This document shows positions 1 through 7,563 of a DNA stretch of 64,000 bases, piece after piece. The DNA is from Acidobacteria bacterium Ga0077551 (lineage in GTDB: Bacteria > Pseudomonadota > Alphaproteobacteria > Caulobacterales > Hyphomonadaceae): contig LNFC01000009.1 of assembly GCA_001464545.1 (NCBI GenBank), forward strand, positions 1 through 64,000. Direction: 5' to 3'. A program made the position numbers and the translations under genes. Numbering within the stretch: the first letter of the stretch is position 1; each line of letters begins with the position of its first letter. The notes beneath the pieces are model-generated. The model was given only the letters and a program-made list of their open reading frames with translations. It was not told the DNA's origin and made no database searches.

Positions 1-654
1 ATCACCGAGGCGTTCGCCGGAACAGACGATGTCACGCTTGCCGAAGTCATGGGCACCGTGCTCGCGGCGACCGTCTTCCTCTGGATGGGCGTGTTCGGCC
101 CCGGCATGGCTTCGGGCCTGATCACCGGCGCCCCGCAGCTGGGCGCGGGCTCGGCTATTGGCGCGGCGGCAGGTGTCGCGGCCGGAACGGTCGCCGCAGG
201 TCTCGGTGCCAGGGGCGCGCTGGGCGCCGCCGCAGGCGGCGCGGCAAGCGCCGTCAAAGCTGGCGCCTCGATGGCGGGCGGCGCCCGCACGGCGTTCGAT
301 CTTGGATCAACCGCTTCCGGAAAGTCCGACGCTGCTGGCTTTGCCGCTGGAATTGGCGGCGTCGCCCAGGCGGCTGGGGACACGGTGCGCCGCGCGGCCT
401 CCGGCCCAGCCAGCGCTGTGCGCGATGCTTACCGGCGCGGCGCCCGCGGCACGTTCGAAAGCACCGGCGGCTCAAGCTCATCCACTGCCGAGAGCCCATC
501 CGCCTCATCGCCCGAGAAGAGCCCTGGCTGGGCGCGCGGCATGCGCGCCTCCCAAAGGCTCGGCGAAGCCCGCCAGCTCGCCATGCACAGCCTGCGCGAC
601 GGCGATCGCGGCTCTTCGGGCGCCGCCCCCTCTCTGAAAGACAAGGACGAGTAA
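1..654 (+). CDS. trbL: Conjugal transfer protein TrbL, C-terminal part (5' truncated by window edge)
   Basis: Frame is open from base 1; Gly/Ala-rich hydrophobic segment then a Ser/Pro-rich tail typical of TrbL C-termini; directly followed by trbF, trbG and trbI. Confidence 0.85.
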   Translation: MTEAFAGTDDVTLAEVMGTVLAATVFLWMGVFGPGMASGLITGAPQLGAGSAIGAAAGVAAGTVAAGLGARGALGAAAGGAASAVKAGASMAGGARTAFDLGSTASGKSDAAGFAAGIGGVAQAAGDTVRRAASGPASAVRDAYRRGARGTFESTGGSSSSTAESPSASSPEKSPGWARGMRASQRLGEARQLAMHSLRDGDRGSSGAAPSLKDKDE

Positions 655-658
655 CCCC

Positions 659-1357
659 ATGCGCTTCAAACGCCCAACCGCTCACTATGGCACGTCGCCC
701 TATCCCGAGACGCCCTACCAGAAAGCCGGACAGGTCTGGGATGAGCGCATTGGCTCGGCCCGGGTCCAGGCGAAGAACTGGCGGCTGATGGCACTCGGGT
801 GCCTTACGCTCTCGTTCGCCACATCCGGCGCGCTGATCTGGCGGAGCCTGCAGTCGACGGTGACGCCCTATGTCGTCGAAGTTGACGAGACCGGCGCGGC
901 GAAGGCCATCGGGCCAGCCACCGAGACCTACACGCCGTCTGACGCGCAGATCGCGCATCATCTCGCCGGGTTCATCACCTTTGTGCGCAGCCTGTCGATC
1001 GATCCGGTGGTTGTCCGGGGGAACTGGCTCAAAGCCTACACCTTCGCCGGACCGGCAGCCGCCACCACGCTCTCAGAGTATGCCCGCGAGAATGATCCGT
1101 TTGCGGCGATCGGCCGGCGCTCACGCACGGTCGATGTCGTCAGCATCGTCCGTGTCAGCGAAGAAAGCTTCCAGGGCCGCTGGATCGAGAAAACCTATGA
1201 GGGCGGCGCGCTCACCGGCGCGAAGCGGTTCACGGGTGTTTTCACGATCACGGTCCAGCCGCCGAAAGATGCCGAGACCCTGCGCGCCAACCCCCTCGGC
1301 CTTTATGTCCGCTCGCTCAGCTGGAGCGAAGACCTTGTCACAGGAGAAAGACAATGA
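659..1357 (+). CDS. trbF: Conjugal transfer protein TrbF (VirB8-like)
   Basis: MRFKRP..HYG.SPYPETPYQKAGQVWDERIGSARVQAKNWR start typical of TrbF; gene order. Confidence 0.93.
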   Translation: MRFKRPTAHYGTSPYPETPYQKAGQVWDERIGSARVQAKNWRLMALGCLTLSFATSGALIWRSLQSTVTPYVVEVDETGAAKAIGPATETYTPSDAQIAHHLAGFITFVRSLSIDPVVVRGNWLKAYTFAGPAAATTLSEYARENDPFAAIGRRSRTVDVVSIVRVSEESFQGRWIEKTYEGGALTGAKRFTGVFTITVQPPKDAETLRANPLGLYVRSLSWSEDLVTGERQ

Positions 1358-2349
1358 CCCGGTTCCTGCTTGCCTCATCGGCTACCGCCCTGCTCGCGGC
1401 CTGCGCCACGCCGCTGCCACCAGAGCCGGTCATCGATACCGGCACCTTTATCGCGGCTATCCCACTGGCAGAGCCAAAGCCCGAACGAGTGGAGATTGTC
1501 GAAACGGCCATCGCGCTTCCCCTGCCAGGCCAGCTCAAGCCTCTTGACCCAGAGCCCGGCAAGAAAAGTCCGCAAACACCTGCAGCCGCCATCAAGGAAG
1601 GCCGCGCCGGCGCGGTGGTCGAGCCCTCCTCCGACGGCTTCGTCAATGCCGTCCAGATCTATCCTTATACGGAAGGTGCGCTCTACCGCCTCTATGCCAG
1701 CCCAGGCCAGGTCACGGATGTTGCGCTTCAGCCGGGAGAAAGCCTCGTGTCGGTCTCGGCGGGGGACACGGTGCGCTGGGTCGTCGGGGACACCGCGTCC
1801 GGTTCCGGCAGCGCGGCCCGTGCGCATATCCTGGTCAAGCCTGTTGCGACGGGCCTGCGCACCAACCTGATGATCGCGACCGACCGACGGACCTATCACC
1901 TCGAACTGGAATCGACCGCATCGACGTACATGGCAGCGCTCTCCTGGCGCTATCCGCAGGATGAGCTGGCGGGCCTCACGGCCCGCAACACGAGCGCTGC
2001 CGCAGAGGACGCCGTCTCGATCGAACGCGGCCTCAGCCTCGAGACCCTGAACTTCGACTACCGCGTCACGGGCGATACGCCGGACTGGAAACCCGTCCGT
2101 GTGTTCGATGACGGGCGCCAGGTGTTCATCCAGATGCCGGCAGCAATTTCTGCTTCCGAGATGCCGCCGCTCTTTGTCCTGTCATCCGAAGGAGAGGCCG
2201 AACTCGTCAACTACCGGGTCCGCGGGGCCTACTACATCGTCGACCGGCTGTTTGGCGCCGCCGAGCTGCGCCACGGGACAAGGCCCCAGACAGTCGTGCG
2301 GATTTCGAAAGTAAGCGCGGCGCAGAAGTCCCGCTGGTTCGGAGGTTGA
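1354..2349 (+). CDS. trbG: P-type conjugative transfer protein TrbG (VirB9-like)
   Basis: Lipoprotein-like N-terminus, VirB9-like body, 4-bp overlap with trbF. Confidence 0.92.
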   Translation: MTRFLLASSATALLAACATPLPPEPVIDTGTFIAAIPLAEPKPERVEIVETAIALPLPGQLKPLDPEPGKKSPQTPAAAIKEGRAGAVVEPSSDGFVNAVQIYPYTEGALYRLYASPGQVTDVALQPGESLVSVSAGDTVRWVVGDTASGSGSAARAHILVKPVATGLRTNLMIATDRRTYHLELESTASTYMAALSWRYPQDELAGLTARNTSAAAEDAVSIERGLSLETLNFDYRVTGDTPDWKPVRVFDDGRQVFIQMPAAISASEMPPLFVLSSEGEAELVNYRVRGAYYIVDRLFGAAELRHGTRPQTVVRISKVSAAQKSRWFGG

Positions 2350-2353
2350 GCCG

Positions 2354-3598
2354 ATGACCGAACCTCCCCCATTCAAGGAAGCAGCAAAGCAACTGCAGAT
2401 CCGCTCGGCGCCGAAGCCCGCCACACGGATCAACCGCAAACTCCTGATGGCCGGTGCAGGCCTCGGCGCGCTTGGCCTCTTTGCGGCAACCTCGATTGCG
2501 CTCGCGCCGCCGCGTCCTGCAAAGCCGGTCCAGCAGGAAGAGCTGGTCATGGCCGGCAAACGCAAGCCCGACGGGTTCTCGGCGCTACCGGCAGACTATA
2601 CGGCGCTTGCGGATGTGCCGGTGCTAGGGGCGCCGCTCTCCGGCGATCTCGGCTCGACCATTCTCGCCGCCGAGCAGGCTTACGGCATCGAAACAGAGTT
2701 CCAGACCGAGTACCGCACGGATTTTCGCACGCGTCCGGAAGACGAAGCTGTCCGCACCGCGCGGCTTGAAGCCGCTGCTCAAGCTGAAGAGGCTGCCCGC
2801 GCGCCACTCCTGTTCCGCCTTGGCGGGGCCGGTGCGCCGCCAACTTCAGCGCAGCCTACTCCGGAGCCTGGTTTCGACCTGTCTTCGCAGCTCCTCGCTC
2901 TCACACGGCAATCCCCGAACGCCGCATCAAGCAACGAGCCAGACCCGAACCTCCAGTCTCGCAAGGCCGCGTTTTCCCGTGAGCCGGCCTCAAGCCCGGT
3001 CTACAATCCGGACCGGGTGCAGGACCCGCTTTCGCCATACCAGCTGATGGCAGGCTCTCTGATCCCGGCGAGCCTTGTCACCGGCATCAACTCGGACCTT
3101 CCCGGCACGGTGATCGCGCAGGTCACGCAGAACGTCTACGACACCGTGCGCGGCCAGCACCTCCTGATCCCGCAGGGCAGCCGCCTGATCGGCCGCTATC
3201 AGTCGGAGGTCTCGTTCGGCCAGGACCGCGCACTCGTCGTCTGGGACCGGATCCTGATGCCCGATGGCAGCTCGATCACGATTTCTGAGCCGGGGAGCGA
3301 CGCCTCCGGCTACGCCGGCCTGAAAGACAGGACCGATCAACATTGGGATAAGGTGTTCGCGGCCGCCGGTCTCGCGACCCTGCTCGGCATCGGCGCTGAA
3401 CTCGGGCCAGGCGACGACGGCGACATCGAACGTGCGATCCGTCGCGGAACAACCGACACGATCAACGAAGCGGGCCAGCGGGCCGTTGATCGAAGCCTCA
3501 GCGTCCAGCCTTCGATCACCATCCGTCCCGGCTGGCCAGTCCGTGTCATCGTCACCAAGGATCTCGTCCTTCGCCCCTTTCAGGAGGCGGCCCCATGA
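2354..3598 (+). CDS. trbI: Conjugal transfer protein TrbI (VirB10-like)
   Basis: Single TM segment, Pro-rich region, C-terminal VirB10 signature (LIPQGSRLIGRYQSEVSFGQDRALVVWDRILMPDG). Confidence 0.95.
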   Translation: MTEPPPFKEAAKQLQIRSAPKPATRINRKLLMAGAGLGALGLFAATSIALAPPRPAKPVQQEELVMAGKRKPDGFSALPADYTALADVPVLGAPLSGDLGSTILAAEQAYGIETEFQTEYRTDFRTRPEDEAVRTARLEAAAQAEEAARAPLLFRLGGAGAPPTSAQPTPEPGFDLSSQLLALTRQSPNAASSNEPDPNLQSRKAAFSREPASSPVYNPDRVQDPLSPYQLMAGSLIPASLVTGINSDLPGTVIAQVTQNVYDTVRGQHLLIPQGSRLIGRYQSEVSFGQDRALVVWDRILMPDGSSITISEPGSDASGYAGLKDRTDQHWDKVFAAAGLATLLGIGAELGPGDDGDIERAIRRGTTDTINEAGQRAVDRSLSVQPSITIRPGWPVRVIVTKDLVLRPFQEAAP

Positions 3599-3831
3599 AC
3601 CTCCGCCTTGCAAAACTCGCCGACCGCACGCCGGTGAGGCTCACCCTCGCACTTGATCCGGAGACAGCGGCCGCGCTGCAAGATTATGCCGCAGTCTACC
3701 AAGAAGCTTATGGCGAAGCAGAGCGTAGCGAAACGCTCGCCGCCGCCATGATCGAGATGTTCCTGGCGTCAGATGCCGGGTTCAGACGGGCCCGGAAGGC
3801 CCTGCCCACCAATGCCAGCAAAGGAGACTGA
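3595..3831 (+). CDS. DUF2274 family protein
   Basis: Short ORF overlapping the trbI stop by 4 bp; usual position and sequence style of DUF2274 downstream of trbI. Confidence 0.8.
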   Translation: MNLRLAKLADRTPVRLTLALDPETAAALQDYAAVYQEAYGEAERSETLAAAMIEMFLASDAGFRRARKALPTNASKGD

Positions 3832-3834
3832 CCC

Positions 3835-4149
3835 ATGGCACAGATCGGCGCATTTACCCTGAAGGACGGAGCCTGGACCGGGACCATCCGTACCATGACC
3901 ATCAACGTGAAGGCACAGCTTGTCCCCAACAGGGAAAAGGGAAAGAGCAAGGACACGCCTGATTTCCGGCTATACGCCGGCGGCGCAGAGCTCGGCGCCG
4001 CCTGGCGTCAGGACTCGAAGGATGGCGAAACCCCATACCTCGCCGTAAAATTCGATGATCCGAGCTTTGCCCAGCCGATGCGCGCAGCCTTCTTCGAAAA
4101 CGAAAAGGAAGGCACCGGCGTCCTCGTTTGGAACCGTCCGAAACAATAG
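3835..4149 (+). CDS. DUF736 family protein
   Basis: MAQIGAFTLKDGAWTGTIRTMTINVKAQLVPN... characteristic DUF736 sequence common in ICEs/plasmids. Confidence 0.9.
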   Translation: MAQIGAFTLKDGAWTGTIRTMTINVKAQLVPNREKGKSKDTPDFRLYAGGAELGAAWRQDSKDGETPYLAVKFDDPSFAQPMRAAFFENEKEGTGVLVWNRPKQ

Positions 4150-4309
4150 AGATGCGCAGCAGCCGAGTCGTCTGCCTCGCCACAGGATCACAGATCGAAA
4201 GCATCGCGCGGAGGTCTTAAATGCGCCTTCCCGGACGGCGCCTTGACCGGGAACTGTGAGTTGGGAAGCGATGCTGCCAGCACGCCAACAGTACAAGGAG
4301 TAAAGTCAA

Positions 4310-4558
4310 ATGATGAGAAGCAGGCTCCACGACGCCGATTTTGTTGAGGAGACAAACTGGCTGACACCGAAACAGTGCTCAGAATTGACAGGATGGTCCC
4401 TGGCAGGGTTGGAAAAGCGTCGCGCACGCGGACAATGGCCACCCTATTCCATTCGCGCGGGGCGCCCCCGGTATCCGGGCGACTACATCCGGAAAAATTT
4501 CGCAGAGGCTGTCGTATCCAATACGGTTCAAGCAGCAACTTTGAGCGAAAAGCTCTAG
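4310..4558 (+). CDS. AlpA/excisionase-like helix-turn-helix protein
   Basis: WLTPKQCSELTGWSLAGLEKRRARGQWPPYSIRAGRPRYPGDYIRKNF resembles the HTH_17/AlpA DNA-binding fold. Confidence 0.6.
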   Translation: MMRSRLHDADFVEETNWLTPKQCSELTGWSLAGLEKRRARGQWPPYSIRAGRPRYPGDYIRKNFAEAVVSNTVQAATLSEKL

Positions 4559-4699
4559 CTAAGCTTTGTTCATTTAAATGCTCCTCGGGAGTTGGAACCT
4601 CTAATGGCCGATCTCCCTGCATCAAGAATCAAAAGCAAAATCCCTAAGAGCTTACCAGGGAGGCAATGCGCGCACCGCCGCTCGGCAAAGCATCCTAGT

Positions 4700-5509
4700 T
4701 TACCATCCGTTTCTGCGCTCCGCGAGGTCGATCAGACGGGTCCTGACAGGTACTATCAGGACCATGACACTCCGTCCGGCGGGCTCATCGCTCGCTCCAG
4801 CGCGCACTGCGTGCGCGAAGATCTCCTCTTCTTGGAGGTCATTGCCATTGAAATAGGTGCTGGCAGGCACGCGGCGCGTGTCGCGCGCTTCAGTGCACCG
4901 CTCGAACAGGAGACCCAGTACGTCCGAGTCCGCGCCAACTTCCTTGGCAGGGACCAGGGTCGAGGGCCAGTTCCTGGATTTCCGGTACCAGATCCGGCCC
5001 TTTGGGCCGTAGCAAATCAGGATTGAATAGAGTGGATCGGTGTCAACGAAACGAAGCGCTGTCGCTGTACGACTGGTTCGGAATTCAGCCGCAAGCTCGC
5101 CGATCGAACGAAATGATGGTCGATCATACGATTTAACCCTGGGCTCGAACATATATCTCGGCATGAGCAGTCCGGCAGAATAACTATCGGCCTGCCGCTC
5201 TTTCCCTGAGCCGGTATCCCGGGTCGAGCCAATCACGTCTTTCGAGCAATGCAGGTTCTGGTTCTTGTGGCATTGCCAGTGGCCAATTTCATGTCCGAGC
5301 GAGAAGCGCGCGCGTTCGGGCCCGCCCCGATCATCAATTGTGATGATCGCCCTGTCGCGGATGCCCATGATCTGCGCTTCGCACCCGTCCAGAGGACGGT
5401 ACCGGACCCTCGCCTTCAGCAGCCAGGCCAACGCCTCCAGATCAATCTGCTCGGGCGAGGTAATGCCGTAGCGTTGCATAAGGAGTTCAGGACGCAGAAA
5501 GACCGTCAC
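4700..5509 (-). CDS. ImmA/IrrE family metallo-endopeptidase
   Basis: RARFSLGHEIGHWQCHK (HExxH zinc motif) in an ImmA/IrrE-like context; overlaps upstream gene by 4 bp. Confidence 0.88.
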   Translation of the reverse strand: MTVFLRPELLMQRYGITSPEQIDLEALAWLLKARVRYRPLDGCEAQIMGIRDRAIITIDDRGGPERARFSLGHEIGHWQCHKNQNLHCSKDVIGSTRDTGSGKERQADSYSAGLLMPRYMFEPRVKSYDRPSFRSIGELAAEFRTSRTATALRFVDTDPLYSILICYGPKGRIWYRKSRNWPSTLVPAKEVGADSDVLGLLFERCTEARDTRRVPASTYFNGNDLQEEEIFAHAVRAGASDEPAGRSVMVLIVPVRTRLIDLAERRNGW

Positions 5510-5940
5510 TTTTCGCTTTCATCGCCCAAGTCTATATTGAGCTCCTCAAGCAGCTCCAAAACATCTTCAAGCTGCGCCAGGGCATCCCTGTCCGAGAGCT
5601 CCGACCCGTCCGCATTTCTGGCCGCGATCGTCAGTTCGCTCAGTTCTGATTGGACCCGGTGCAGGAATGCACGCGCCTCGTCTGGGGCTTGAGGCCGGCT
5701 ACGAGCCTCTCGCTTTCGTCGATCTTCCAGGAACTCAACCCTGGCTTTCCTGAACTCAACAAAGCCTGCCCGCCCTTTCGCCGCAATCAAGGCACGCTCA
5801 AACACGGATAGGCCATCGCCAGACTTGAAACCGAGAGATTCCAGTTCTTGTTGAACCTCCGCATTGGTCATGCCGACAATGTCGTCGAGCACAGCGTCGT
5901 CCAGACGGTCGAGCTCGTCGCGCTTTTTAGATTCGGTCAT
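5506..5940 (-). CDS. Hypothetical protein, predicted helical (small middle gene of sigma/ImmA operon)
   Basis: Acidic/charged 144-aa ORF, 4-bp ATGA overlaps with both neighbours; no family recognised. Confidence 0.7.
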   Translation of the reverse strand: MTESKKRDELDRLDDAVLDDIVGMTNAEVQQELESLGFKSGDGLSVFERALIAAKGRAGFVEFRKARVEFLEDRRKREARSRPQAPDEARAFLHRVQSELSELTIAARNADGSELSDRDALAQLEDVLELLEELNIDLGDESEK

Positions 5941-6509
5941 GATCCTCTCCGACCTTCGAATTCACTTATCTTGCGGCGAATCCTTCGCCTGATGGTGGCG
6001 AGCTGGTCCTTTGAGACACCTGTCTGCACGCAAAGCTCTTCACCTGACAGCCCTTCAAACACGCCCAGCAAAACCAGCTGGGTCTCGTCATCGTCGAATT
6101 GCTCATACAACCAGGCATGAAATGCCGCGTCATGCTCGTCCCGGCAGATAGTGTCTTCAACACCCGCCCGGCCATCGCTAACCGTATCGGCGAACAAGCC
6201 GAGATCCGCCGGCGTCTCAGCATACCCTGCGTCTTCACGGCGGGCGCGCTTTCGCACTTCTGAACTTGCAATACTCTTCATGACACCGCCAAGAAAAGCG
6301 ACAATGTCAACATCCGGAGGCCTCTGGCGATCTCCACAAAGCACTCTTGTCAGGGCCTCCTGCAGGAGATCCTCAGGGCTGAGACGCGCACGCGCCGCAA
6401 AGTACCTCGAAATTAGGAGCAGGCGGTCACCCTGATGGCGACTGACCTCCTCAATCTCGTCTTTGCAGTCTTCTGCGGACCGCTTTCGTGCAGCGTCAGC
6501 GGCGCTCAT
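5937..6509 (-). CDS. Sigma-70/ECF-like RNA polymerase sigma factor
   Basis: Region 2-like LSPEDLLQEALTRVL and a C-terminal region 4-like HTH (LSGEELCVQTGVSKDQLATIRRRIRRKI). Start set at 6509 because of a GGAG about 7 nt upstream; the track ORF begins at 6575. Confidence 0.72.
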   Translation of the reverse strand: MSAADAARKRSAEDCKDEIEEVSRHQGDRLLLISRYFAARARLSPEDLLQEALTRVLCGDRQRPPDVDIVAFLGGVMKSIASSEVRKRARREDAGYAETPADLGLFADTVSDGRAGVEDTICRDEHDAAFHAWLYEQFDDDETQLVLLGVFEGLSGEELCVQTGVSKDQLATIRRRIRRKISEFEGRRGS

Positions 6510-6527
6510 GCTCCAGCTCCAGCTCAT

Positions 6528-6541
6528 AGTATACCCATACT
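6528..6541. promoter_or_regulatory. Short inverted repeat AGTAT-ACCC-ATACT in divergent intergenic region
   Basis: Perfect 5-bp arms, 4-nt spacer, read from sequence. Confidence 0.35.
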
Positions 6542-6565
6542 CATCTATGCGCGCCGCAACCCTGC

Positions 6566-6594
6566 ATTCGGACAACTTTGAAAACTGTCCGAAT
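6566..6594. promoter_or_regulatory. 29-bp palindromic site ATTCGGACA-N11-TGTCCGAAT (candidate operator)
   Basis: Perfect 9-bp inverted repeat with 11-nt spacer, between the divergent sigma-like gene and the ubiquitin-like operon. Confidence 0.6.
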
Positions 6595-6663
6595 TCAGCC
6601 GTGCGGCGAGCCTTTGTTTACGTGGGCACTGACGTTGCCCGGTGCAACAAAGGAAATCCAATC

Positions 6664-7563
6664 ATGACCTCCCAGAACCCTGAATATTTCGACCTGGAAA
6701 CGGCTGCTCGCTGCGGCCAGCCGGTGACGGCCGACCGCTACTTCAAGATCCGCATCGACGACCGGTCCTATAATGTGGACGATCCCAAACTGACCGGAAG
6801 CCAGCTCCTGAGGCTCAGCGGCAAACGGCCGATCGACGAACATCTTGTCTTTCTGAAGCTTGCCAATGGTGGGTTCGAGGAAATTCGCCTCGATGAAACC
6901 GTTGACCTGACACAGCCCGGCGTTGAGCGGTTCTTGACGTTCGACAGCAGCGCTTCCTATCGCTTGGTCATCGATGGTGAGCGCATCGAATGGGGCGCTC
7001 AGCTGATTACGGGCCTCAAGCTGAAGCAAATCGCCGGGGTTGACCCTGACAAATATGCACTCTGGCGTGAAGTGCGCGGAAGCGAAGATATTGAACTGGC
7101 GAATGAAGACATCATTGATCTCAGTGAACCTGGGCTCGAGCGCTTCTTCACGGTCATTGCCCAAACCACTGCCGGAGACGCAGGCCCCGCCCTTCCCCAA
7201 GCCGATCAGCGCTATCTTTCCGAACAGGGCTACCGGTACGAGCTCGCACACGAAGCGGGACAAACGGCAATCATCCTCAAGGCCGTCGACCTCCCGAAGG
7301 GGCGCTATGATGTGGAACTGGCTGACATTCTGATCATGCTTCCGCCCGGCTATCCGGATGCCCCTCCTGACATGTTCTATTGTCTGCCCTGGCTTCGGCT
7401 TGTCGCACGCGGCGCCTACCCCAATTGCGCTGATGTTCCGCTCTCCTTTCAGGGGCAGACCTGGCAAAGGTGGTCGCGCCATAACAATGAATGGCGCGCT
7501 GGCAAGGACGGCATCTGGACCATGCTGAAGCGCGTTGAACATGCACTGGCGGAGGCGGCCTAA
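6664..7563 (+). CDS. Multiubiquitin-domain protein fused to a bacterial E2/UBC-like domain (Ubl-Ubl-E2)
   Basis: Two tandem Ubl repeats (YFKIRIDDRSYNV...VDLTQPGVERFLTF and YRLVIDGERIEW...IDLSEPGLERFFTV), then a Prok-E2_E-like domain (LPPGYPDAPPDMFYCLPWL...TWQRWSRHNNEWRAGKDGIWTMLKRVEHAL). Start at 6664 after AAGGAAA; the track start 6463 is upstream. Confidence 0.88.
   Translation: MTSQNPEYFDLETAARCGQPVTADRYFKIRIDDRSYNVDDPKLTGSQLLRLSGKRPIDEHLVFLKLANGGFEEIRLDETVDLTQPGVERFLTFDSSASYRLVIDGERIEWGAQLITGLKLKQIAGVDPDKYALWREVRGSEDIELANEDIIDLSEPGLERFFTVIAQTTAGDAGPALPQADQRYLSEQGYRYELAHEAGQTAIILKAVDLPKGRYDVELADILIMLPPGYPDAPPDMFYCLPWLRLVARGAYPNCADVPLSFQGQTWQRWSRHNNEWRAGKDGIWTMLKRVEHALAEAA

Noticed and set aside
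4700-5940. Simple toxin-antitoxin pair (ImmA/IrrE plus small partner)
   Set aside because: No recognisable toxin; the ATGA-linked sigma-like third gene and divergent Ubl operon fit a regulatory switch better, though TA cannot be fully excluded.
6463-6663. Upstream extension of the Ubl-Ubl-E2 ORF (track start 6463)
   Set aside because: Translation (MQSSADRFRAASAALMLQLQ...) is the antisense of the sigma-like gene and spans the palindrome; a good ribosome-binding site precedes 6664.
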